A stretch of 64,000 bases of DNA from Micromussa lordhowensis (lineage: Eukaryota > Cnidaria > Anthozoa > Scleractinia > Lobophylliidae): NCBI GenBank assembly GCA_964020085.1, contig OZ026604.1:24707427-24771426 (forward strand), in the 5' to 3' direction. Within the stretch, counting starts at the first letter, position 1. Every line of letters starts with the position of its first letter. The position numbers and the translations under genes are program-made. Shown here one piece after another: positions 24,540 to 31,993 of this stretch. Below the pieces are notes generated by a model that was not told the DNA's origin, made no database searches, and saw only the letters and a list, made by a program, of their open reading frames with translations.

Positions 24540-25792
24540 GAGTGACTTCCTGTAAATACTACGGATAGCTGTGCAAAATGCAAAAATCGAATTCCCTCAA
24601 ACTTTTTCACAAGAAAGCCCTTTGGAAACCATTTAAGAAAATGCAACTTTTAGTTCGTTTGGAGTTATATTTTTCAAGTAAAGCGATTTTTTAATTTTCA
24701 CCCTTGGTGAAGCCCTCGAACCACTCAAATATGTGCTTCGTATTTGCGACACGTGTAAGAAAACTAAAGCAAATATCAAAATTATTTTGATATTACACAA
24801 TTTAATGGCCCTTCCTTTACAAAGTGCCGTTATTAAAATTGGAAAAGATTCAAACCTGAATTTTTTTAAAAAAATTCAAATTTACCCTCATAAACAGCAT
24901 TATCAGAACGCTCGATTTCGGCAAATTTCAACGGCAAAATTCACTACCTGGTACATGGATTCCGCTATAAAGATGGTATTCTATAGAAAGAGTAAGGCTT
25001 CCCCTATCGTTCTGTGAAATAAAATTTTGGGGCAACCTAAACTGCGAATTTTGACGACCGAAAATATTTACGGTACTTGCTTGAAGTTTATGACCTTTGA
25101 ACTTATCGTTGTCTTCATGAATACAAGAGATGACCTAAACAATAGTTGAAATTATAGCCTGAATGCGACCCTTTCCTCCATTTAAATGATTTGTAGTTAT
25201 TCTGTATCTTCTGTGGGCATTTATGTCAAAAGTAATACTTTTTTTACGCTGAAAAGGAGTGCTAACTTGTTTATGAGTACACGCGTATTTGTTTACTGAA
25301 GCGGAAATTTGTGAATATTAAATTTATTTCATCTAAGTTCTATTTCGTGTGTTGCAAAGCGTTTAGTGTTCTCATTAAAATAAAATGGTATTGCCAGGTA
25401 GAAGGTTTTCTTCTTAGATTTTAAAAACAACAATTAGTATTGACTTATCGTCTACATGCATGGCTTGGTGTACTCAGCAGCGTTACGCCGGGTGTGATAT
25501 CGGTAAGATAGCGTGACGATATTGAGAAATCGCTTTTCACAAATCGAACTGATTACAATACATTTATTACATCTTGTGACATCATAATGCTTTGAGACTA
25601 CTCGATAAAGACCCTTGTGAAATAAATCTACAAAATTTTGAAACTCTCGTTACGATGAAATGAAGAACCTAGATCTACTATTTTTATGCCGCGATCCTCG
25701 AGTGTAATATCACATGACAGTAACAACTAAAAAACGGCCACCTGAAGTTATTCTCAAATCGTTGGTGGCACGTGCATCGTGTGCGGTCCTAG

Positions 25793-25804
25793 GGTTTCGA
25801 ATCC
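25793..25804 (+). other. Pol III B-box-like motif in left arm
   Basis: GGTTTCGAATCC sits in GGGTTTCGAATCCC, which resembles the T-arm and B box of tRNA-derived SINEs. Its partner in the right arm is GGGAATCGAAACCC at 27987-28000 and has lost one matching base. I see no convincing A box upstream, so a decayed SINE tail is only a possibility. Confidence 0.3.
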
Positions 25805-26503
25805 CGCACATGTTCAGTTTGTTAAAATTGGATAATGTGCCAAAGATATTCGAGGTCATTTTTGCATGCCCCCATCTTCCCTGGTCGGGCTTACATGCGA
25901 CTCGAAATCCGTTGGGTGTTTTTCAAAAATGTTATATTTCCTTTGAATCTAACCCAACGCAAAGATACGGAAAGAAAGTTTAACGTACCAGAGGTTTAAT
26001 CATAACTACTGAGCTTTATCTCAGACCAAAATTGCAAAAGAACATGATTGCGATACGTCTGGATGGCGGTAAGGAGGATTGGACTGGAGGATTACTTTCC
26101 AAAAATTACCATCTGACCTTCATGTAGCACATGTAAATCTTCCAAGTCCTTATTGTTTCCAGGGTTCTCTTGAAACATCACTATAATAAGACAGCGAGTC
26201 ACAAACGGCTTCCGCAAAAGTCAAGAGATTTTCTTTTCGCAACGGTAAATGATCTTTCACTGTCAACGATCAGGTCAACTGTCTAAAAGTAAAATGGTAT
26301 AAGCTCGATACAAAGTAGACAAAGTAGGGTCACTTCAGTTGTTACCAGCTCAGACAAACGAAAAGTAAAAACGAGGCTTCTGATGAGTTCTTAGGGGAGG
26401 CTAAAACTGTCTTAGGATAATATCTTTAGAACCACTCCCCAAATCTACAAATAAATAGTACTCCCGGGTCAGTAAGTCACAATAATAATGGCGGCCAGCC
26501 ATA

Positions 26504-26511
26504 AGCAGGGA
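26504..26511. repeat. Target-site duplication AGCAGGGA, left copy
   Basis: Direct 8-bp repeat matched at 26692-26699. It is present once at the equivalent site in the right arm. Confidence 0.75.
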
Positions 26512-26691
26512 GGGGGGAGGAACAGAATAGGGAGGAGGGAGAAATAGCCCAAAAAAAGTTGGGAGGAGGGAGAAATAGGGGGAAAAAGTAGGGAGGAGGG
26601 AGAAAAAGAAACGAAACCGTTTAGGGAGGAGGGAGAAATTGGCTAACAAAGTAGGGAGAAGGGAGATTTACCCCCCTGTTCCCCTCCCCCC
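26512..26691. mobile_element. hAT-like MITE with purine-rich minisatellite core
   Basis: The insertion is flanked by the 8-bp direct repeat AGCAGGGA (26504-26511 and 26692-26699). The ends form an imperfect inverted repeat, GGGGGGAGGAACAG at the left against CTGTTCCCCTCCCCCC at the right. The opposite palindrome arm has a single copy of the 8-bp target and no insert, which is a natural empty site. Eight-base target duplications are known for hAT-superfamily transposons. The 180-bp body is mostly four to five imperfect repeats of GGGAGGAGGGAGAAA, strongly strand-biased and able in principle to form G-quadruplexes. A simple-repeat expansion alone would not explain the paired 8-bp duplication. 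Confidence 0.75.
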
Positions 26692-26699
26692 AGCAGGGA
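26692..26699. repeat. Target-site duplication AGCAGGGA, right copy
   Basis: Second copy of the 8-bp repeat flanking the insertion at 26512-26691. After it the palindrome arm resumes with CTGTGGTGAC. Confidence 0.75.
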
Positions 26700-26711
26700 C
26701 TGTGGTGACAA

Positions 26712-26846
26712 TAGACCTTTATCACATAATGCTGAAACAAAAGATTTTGCACGTCTAGCCTCTCATCCAGTGCGAGGGTAGACGTGCAAAAACAAAGCTT
26801 TTTGTTCTCCTTGGACTCAAAATGGCCGCCTTGTGATAAAGGTCTA
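26712..26846. mobile_element. 135-bp TA-flanked MITE
   Basis: The terminal inverted repeats are TAGACCTTTATCACA at the left and TTGTGATAAAGGTCTA at the right. The outermost TA on each side could be the TA target duplication of Tc1/mariner-type elements. The right palindrome arm lacks the insert and reads straight through (GACAATCGCATG on the matching strand), differing by two bases from the simple prediction. A perfect-looking internal hairpin lies at 26745-26791, and an AAAATGGCCGCC stretch precedes the right end. There is no coding capacity. Confidence 0.7.
26745..26791. repeat. Hairpin inside the 135-bp MITE
   Basis: TTTTGCACGTCTAGCCTC pairs with GAGGGTAGACGTGCAAAA around an 11-base loop; the stem is 18 bp with one mismatch. 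Confidence 0.8.
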
Positions 26847-27050
26847 ACGCATGATTCGAGAAACTCTCTAAATAAGGATAAGTAGGGAACTTTCCGTCAT
26901 CCGTTGAAGCTTTCCACGTAAATATCAAAATGTTGACAAATCGAAAGGAGCATGGCTAAACTCAGCTGCCGCAGCTTCCCGGAACCATGCATGTCACATA
27001 GATTGAAAAACGGTCAAAAACAATTGGGTGTGTCACTGTCACCTCGTTCA

Positions 27051-27093
27051 AGACCCTCCTGCGCACATTTTCGTGCGTAAGTTCCTCTTCAGC
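27051..27093. other. Central spacer of the palindrome
   Basis: Forty-three unpaired bases between ACCTCGTTCA (ends 27050) and TGAACGAGGT (begins 27094). The spacer has its own small stem, GCGCAC-ATTTTC-GTGCGT (27061-27078). Such a short spacer would allow the arms to fold as a hairpin or cruciform. Confidence 0.85.
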
Positions 27094-28017
27094 TGAACGA
27101 GGTGGCACTGACACACCCAATTGTTTTTGACCGTTTTTCAATCTATGTGACATGCATGGTTCACGTAAGCTGCGGCAGCTGAGTTTAGCCATGCTCCTTT
27201 CGATTTGTGAACCTTTTTGATATTTACGTGGGAAACATAAAAGGACGACGGAAAGCTCCCTACTTGTGCTTACTTGGAGAGTTTCTCGAGTCATGCGATT
27301 GTCACCACAGTCCCTGCTTATGACTGGCCGCCATTATTATTGTGACTTGCTGACCCGGGAGTACCATTTATTTGTAGATTTGGGGAGTGGTTCTAAAGAT
27401 ATTATCCTAGACAGTTTTAGCCTCCCCTAAGAACTCGTCAGAAGCCTCGTTTTTACTTTTCGTCTGTCTGAGCTGGTAACAACTGAAGTGACCCTACTTT
27501 GTCTACTTTGTATCGAGCTTATACCATTTTACTTTTAGACAGTTGACCTGATCGTTGACAGTGAAAGATCATTTACCGTTGTGAAAAAAAATCTCTTGAC
27601 TTTTGCGGCAGCCGTTTGTGACTCGCTGTCTTATTGTAGTGATGTTTACAGTCGTTCAAGAGAACCCTGGAAACAATAAGGACGTGGAAGATTTCCATGT
27701 GCTACATGAAGGTCAAATGGTAGTTTTGGAAAGTAATCCTCCAGTCCAATCCTCCTTACCGCCATCCAGATGTATTGCAATCATGTTTTTTTTGCAATTT
27801 TGGCCTGTGAAAAATTCAGTCGAGTAGTTACGATGAAGTCTCCTGTACATTAAACTTTCTTTCTATTTCTTTGCTTTGGTTTTGAATTCCGAAAAACACC
27901 AAACGGATTTCGAGTCGCATGTAAGCCCGGGCATGCAAAAATGACCTAGAATCTTTGCCACATTTCCAATTTAATTGAACATGTGTGGGAATCGAAACCC
28001 TAGGACTGCACTTGACG

Positions 28018-28100
28018 CAGTCACATACCTAAACTGTAATGAGCTGGCATTTTGGGGGGACAGCTTCTACCCCTCAAATACCCTAGATAGAACCCTGCGC
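28018..28100. repeat. Segment of about 82 bp present only in the right arm
   Basis: In the left arm the sequence equivalent to GACTGCAC...GCA joins almost directly to the sequence equivalent to CATGCCACC...GAGAATAA. The right arm has about 82 bp between them, including TTTTGGGGGGACAGC. This may be an insertion here or a deletion in the left arm; on the minus strand it leads towards the B-box-like motif at 27987-28000. Confidence 0.5.
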
Positions 28101-28144
28101 ACATGCCACCATCCACCAACGAGTTGAGAATAAAGCAATTATTG

Positions 28145-28275
28145 AATTCGGCTGTCGTAGGATGTGAAGAATTCTGCAGATCTCGGAGGGTGTTTTCCAC
28201 CTCGGCATTCGACCTCTGTGGAAAACACCCTCCTTGATGTGCAGAGTTCTTCATATCCTACTCAGCCTCATTTGA
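28145..28275. mobile_element. Foldback MITE in the right arm
   Basis: A 44-base arm at 28157-28200 (from GTAGGATGTGAAG to GGGTGTTTTCCAC) pairs imperfectly with 28217-28261 (from GTGGAAAACACCC to TTCATATCCTAC) around a 16-base loop. Weaker pairing extends outward to GAATTCGGCTG and CAGCCTCATTT. The left palindrome arm has a different sequence of about 200 bp at this place. I recall similar hairpins as common interspersed repeats of anthozoans, but I cannot verify that here. Confidence 0.65.
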
Positions 28276-29287
28276 TGAGTTCGATTTGTGAAAAGCGATT
28301 TCTCAATATCGTCACGCCATCTTACCGATATCACACCCGGCGTAACGCTGCTGAGTACACCAAGCCATGCATGTAGACGATAAGTCAATACTAATTGTTG
28401 TTTTTAAAATCTAAGAAGAAAACCTTCTACCTGGCAATACCATTTTATTTTAATGAGAACACTAAACGCTTTGCAGCACAGAAAATAGAACTTAGATGGA
28501 ATAAATTTAATATTCACAAATTTCCGCTTCAGTAAACAAATACGCGTGTACTCATAAACAAGTTAGCACTCCTTTTCAGCGTAAAAAAAATATTACTTTT
28601 GACATAAATGCCCACAGAAGATACAGAATAACTACAAATCATTTAAATGGAGGAAAGGGTCGCATTCAGGCTATAATTTCAACTGTTGTTTAGGTCATCT
28701 CTTGTATTCATGAAGACAATGATAAGTTCAAAGGTCATAAACTTCAAGCAAGTACCGTAAATATTTTCGGTCGTCAAAATTCGCAGTTTAAGTTGCCCCA
28801 AAATTTTATTTCACAGAACGATAGGGGAAGCCTTACTCTTTCTGTAGAATACCATCTTTATAGCGGAATCCATGTACCAGGTAGTGAATTTTGCCGTTGA
28901 AATTTGCCGAAATCGAGCGTTCTGATAATGCTGTTTATGAGGGTAAATTTGAAATTTTTTTAAAAATTCAGGTTTGAATCTTTTCCAATTTTAATAACAG
29001 CACTTTGTAAAGGAAGGGCCATTGAATTGTGTAATGTCAAAATAATTTTGATATTTGCTTTAGTTTTCTTACACGTGTCGCAAATACGAAGCACATTTTT
29101 GAGTGGTTCGAGGGCTTCACCAAGGGTGAAAATTAAAAAATCGCTTTACTTGAAAAATATAACTCCAAACAAACTAAAAGTTGCATTTTCTTAAATGGTT
29201 TCCAAAGGGCTTTCTTGTGAAAAAGTTTGAGGGAATTCGATTTTTGCATTTTGCACAGCTATCCGTAGTATTTACAGGAAGTCACTC

Positions 29288-29291
29288 TTAA
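29288..29291. repeat. TTAA at right end of palindromic element
   Basis: TTAA follows GGAAGTCACTC directly and is followed by TCATATTC, which is not satellite. It pairs with the TTAA at 24536-24539. Confidence 0.6.
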
Positions 29292-29297
29292 TCATAT

Positions 29298-29443
29298 TCT
29301 CGAAAATACCACACGGGTTGAAATTATAATAACAATTAGCAAAGCAATTCGCATAAAGAATAACAAAAACTTTGGTTCATATATTCGTGCAATTTTCGAC
29401 ATTATTTGTGATTGTAATTTTAATCCGTGTGGTATTTTTGAGA
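29298..29443. mobile_element. 146-bp inverted-repeat element (MITE-like)
   Basis: The left end, 29298-29330, begins TCTCGAAAATACCACACGGG; its imperfect complement ends the element at 29411-29443 (AATCCGTGTGGTATTTTTGAGA). Arms are about 33 bp with a few mismatches and the interior is AT-rich. I see no clear target duplication. The element starts six bases after the TTAA that closes the large palindrome. Confidence 0.65.
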
Positions 29444-31038
29444 AAACGACGTCATTTTGTCCAATTCTCAACCAAGACTTGGAACAAGGGAAATTAATGG
29501 CGGCCGTAAATTCTCGGAAATAAAGGTCTAAAAACCGCGAGTTCTAATGCTCGTAACAGATTGAAATTGGGCAAGATACCTAGGAAAGACCTATTGTGTT
29601 CGAAAATGCAAAGAACTGGATATCGAAAATTTCATCATAGTGGCACTTTAAGTCATTTTTGATTGCCTGGTTGCTAGAATATTGCACTTTTTCGGACAGT
29701 TCCGTGGTTAGCTTGAAGTCCTCGCCTGCCCAAAATACACCCAGTATGGAACTGTTTTGCTAAAAAAAGAAAACAACATGTTCTACTATCAAACTTTTTG
29801 CCTTCTTTAAATATACTCTTTATACCAAAGATATCAGTGACGTCACCTATTGTTATTAATATGCCAACCAGGGAACCATTGGCTGGCGAAACAAAGAATT
29901 CTTTTGTTTTATGTTTTGAACATTTAAATAACAAAAACAATGTTTGTAAACAAATATCTTCCCTATTAGACTGTTCTTAGAAAATACCTCCCCTCACAAA
30001 AGAAATCGGGGGTCACCGTGCTCGTTTAATAGAAATTAAAAGTAGCATTTATTTCGCCATCGAGCTTAAGGCCCGCTCGCATAACCGATTTTAAGGAGTA
30101 CCAGGCTGCATTGTGTAGTAAGTTTACTAAGGGGCTAATGTTTAGCACCGGTCGAATCATTCACTGTATGAACAAATTCTAATTAAATCTGCGGGGCATT
30201 GTATTGAAGAGTTGAAATGACAATAAATCTGTAGGAGAAAAGAACTGTCTCATTCCTTTTTATAAGTGAACCTACACCGTAGACCTCAATGAGCTAGTCA
30301 GAGGACCTCCTTGAAACACCTCGTTTGCAGAAAATTTAAACTCCCACAAAAAAACGGTTCTACAACTCCGAGCTAAATATAAAAAGCTTTCACGAGTAGA
30401 ATGGCTGCGTGAAGGATTTTGACTTGTAATCTGACTGACACTTCATTATTCATCGCACTGAAACTCTAGCCAGGTACGACTGGTTTCTTTCAGCCATTAA
30501 GGCTTTCTTAACTCCCTTTTGAGAGCCTTTTAAATACAATTTGATCCTCAGTCTTAAGCCCACATCTGTGTCTTTTTTTTTCTATTCTGCATACACATCT
30601 AAAATCGATTTTTTTTTTCTCTTTAACCTTCCATCGATGGGCTTACCACTTTGAATTTGAGGCTTTTCAATTGCTGGTTTTCACATGACATCACTAAATT
30701 TTAAACTTCAGAAATATTGATCCTCCTGAAATTTTACTCGCATGCTGTATGAGAGCAGCTAAAAACTAATATTCATACATATTTTCACTCCGAATGGGTT
30801 CTTGGTTTAGTGATAGACTACCCTTGAATTTCTAAGCTTCTGCGTGACGTGACATTTACATGACCGGCGAGAGAGCTGTTATGTTGGTTTAAAAGGTGAC
30901 TTGTTTCGGGGAATTCTGCTATCTGAACAGTTCTTGTATTAGAATAAAGTAATATTGTTACGTTTTTGAGATATTCGAGAGATAAATTCACTCTTTCGTA
31001 GCAAAACTCAGTGACAGATGTTTCTGCTGGTTTCCGGC
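29444..31038. other. AT-rich intergenic DNA, no gene seen
   Basis: Stops are frequent in all frames. The longest open stretches (88 and 60 codons, overlapping on opposite strands at 29674-29980) have no recognisable domain. An AATAAAG string occurs near 30943 without a coding region before it. A GGCACTTTAAG string at about 29643 matches a short satellite motif, probably by chance. I see nothing I can annotate as functional. Confidence 0.6.
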
Positions 31039-31071
31039 CGCCATGTTGGTGCCCATGTACATGGGCACCAG

Positions 31072-31078
<7 letters not shown>
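31039..31078. repeat. 40-bp palindromic hairpin
   Basis: CGCCATGTTGGTGCCCATGT pairs with ACATGGGCACCAGCATGGCG with one mismatch and no loop to speak of. It is followed by TCTCCATACAAATCTCTATA. I recall this core with its downstream sequence as a dispersed repeat in corals and sea anemones, which suggests a copy of an interspersed element, but its ends are not clear here. Confidence 0.65.
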
Positions 31079-31105
<27 letters not shown>

Positions 31106-31245
31106 GGAAAACATTTCTTCGCATATCTTCCATGAGAAAAATTGCTGTGATCTGAATCTTGGCGAGACTCTTTGCATATGTATGTTCTTTCTATTTCCAG
31201 ATTCTGGACTTGATCTATTGAACGGTTTTGATTTTTTTATTTGGG

Positions 31246-31276
<31 letters not shown>

Positions 31277-31448
31277 GCAATTGTTTTAGTATAATGACTT
31301 ATTTCTGCACCTTAAAATATGCTGATGCACTGCAGGGAAAACACGTTGCTCATGAAAGGATGCTCACTTGGAGCGGTTACAGATCGCTTTATTTTGAGTA
31401 GCTCCGTGAGCGGGTAAGATGAACCGAATTCTACGCTGTGATTGGCTA
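31079..31448. other. Intergenic DNA before the gap, no gene seen
   Basis: A 92-codon open frame spans 31011-31289 but overlaps the dispersed hairpin repeat, and its sequence resembles no domain I know. Nothing else can be supported. Confidence 0.5.
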
Positions 31449-31486
31449 CCCGAGTTGGCAAGATGGCGCTATTTTGCCAGCCCGGG
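31449..31486. repeat. Short imperfect hairpin next to the gap
   Basis: CCCGAGTTGGCA pairs with TGCCAGCCCGGG (10 of 12 bases) around AAGATGGCGCTATTT. It looks like the end of another dispersed hairpin repeat, cut by the assembly gap. Confidence 0.5.
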
Positions 31487-31500
31487 AATGTTTGATATGT

Positions 31501-31700
31501 NNNNNNNNNNNNNNNNNNNNNNNNNNNNNNNNNNNNNNNNNNNNNNNNNNNNNNNNNNNNNNNNNNNNNNNNNNNNNNNNNNNNNNNNNNNNNNNNNNNN
31601 NNNNNNNNNNNNNNNNNNNNNNNNNNNNNNNNNNNNNNNNNNNNNNNNNNNNNNNNNNNNNNNNNNNNNNNNNNNNNNNNNNNNNNNNNNNNNNNNNNNN
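31501..31700. other. Assembly gap (200 N)
   Basis: Exactly 200 undetermined bases, most likely a placeholder of unknown real length. The junction between the intergenic DNA and array 2 is therefore not observed, and all reading frames crossing it are meaningless. Confidence 0.99.
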
Positions 31701-31834
31701 GTGCTTTGGTGGTAATAGTTTGCAAAGTTGCGACGCGCGCAAAGTTCGGCTAATTAGCAAACGGGCTGGTTAGCATAGTGCGAGATGTCGCGCAGCTCCG
31801 AAACTTTGCATGTGGACCCGGACCCACCCCAGGA
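31701..31834. repeat. Array 2 half-unit A (134 bp), first copy
   Basis: Runs from GTGCTTTGGTGGTA to CACCCCAGGA. It aligns with half-unit B through GTGCTTTGGTG, ATTAGTTTGC, TCGGCTAA, TTAGCATAGTG, CGCGCAGCTCCGA and TTTGGACCCGGACC-like blocks. This first copy has AATAG where later copies have ATTAG, one of few changes at this edge. Confidence 0.9.
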
Positions 31835-31993
31835 GTGCTTTGGTGCCATTAGTTTGCCAAGTTGCAACACGCGTCAAGCTCGGCTAACGAGTCAGCCAGC
31901 CGGCCACGCCTGGGGATCTGCGGGCTGATTAGCATAGTGGGAGATTTCGCGCAGCTCCGATACTTCGCATTTGGACCCGGACCGACCCCGGGA
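31835..31993. repeat. Array 2 half-unit B (159 bp), first copy
   Basis: Runs from GTGCTTTGGTGCC to GACCCCGGGA. It is the diverged sister of half A with about 25 extra bases (GCCAGCCGGCCACGCCTGG and neighbours) in the middle. The A-B pair, not the half-unit, is what has been amplified. Confidence 0.9.

Larger units (their letters stand above)
24540..27050 (+). repeat. Left arm of the palindrome
   Basis: This arm is 2,511 bp. It contains two insertions absent from the right arm (26512-26691 and 26712-26846) and a stretch of about 200 bp (roughly 25,550-25,750) with no counterpart in the right arm. Elsewhere the arms differ by scattered substitutions and one-base indels, so they are not a simple assembly reflection. 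Confidence 0.85.
24540..29287. mobile_element. 4.75-kb palindromic (foldback-type) element with TTAA flanks
   Basis: The two halves are inverted copies along their whole length. GAGTGACTTCCTG at the left end pairs with CAGGAAGTCACTC at the right end. Coordinates of paired bases sum to 53,827 in the outer part and 54,144 next to the centre; the 317-bp shift comes from two insertions in the left arm. The pairing holds through 25.01-25.10/28.73-28.82 and 25.44-25.55/28.28-28.39 kb to the centre at 27,072. There is no transposase, and the longest open frames (up to 110 codons) match nothing I know. Known families with this look are palindromic TTAA elements and piggyBac-derived non-autonomous elements; the ends here do not start with the CCC typical of many piggyBacs. 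A head-to-head pair of a 2.2-kb element is the alternative. Confidence 0.8.
27094..29287 (-). repeat. Right arm of the palindrome
   Basis: This arm is 2,194 bp and is the inverted copy of the left arm. It holds one foldback MITE (about 28145-28275) and an extra segment of about 82 bp (about 28018-28100) that the left arm lacks. It keeps the uninterrupted sequence at the two places where the left arm carries insertions (GTCCCTGCTTATG at 27310 and GCGATTGTCACC at 27296). Confidence 0.85.

Noticed and set aside
26401..26649. 82-codon minus-strand frame rich in Pro, Leu and Phe
   Set aside because: It is a translation of the purine-rich minisatellite and of a palindrome arm.
24540..29287. Palindrome as an assembly artefact (a read joined to its own reverse complement)
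   Set aside because: The arms differ by independent insertions with target duplications, by indels and by many substitutions, which an artificial reflection would not show.
29641..29653. GGCACTTTAAG shared with the array 1 monomer
   Set aside because: Eleven bases without any further similarity on either side; probably chance.
29838..29845. TGACGTCA, a perfect cyclic-AMP-response-like site
   Set aside because: An 8-base match is expected about once by chance in a window of this size, and no gene or promoter lies near.
29674..29980. 88-codon minus-strand and 60-codon plus-strand frames
   Set aside because: They overlap on opposite strands, show no domain, splice context or codon pattern I can support, and lie in AT-rich DNA.
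31312..31773. Frames of 98-137 codons across the gap
   Set aside because: Most of their length is undetermined bases.
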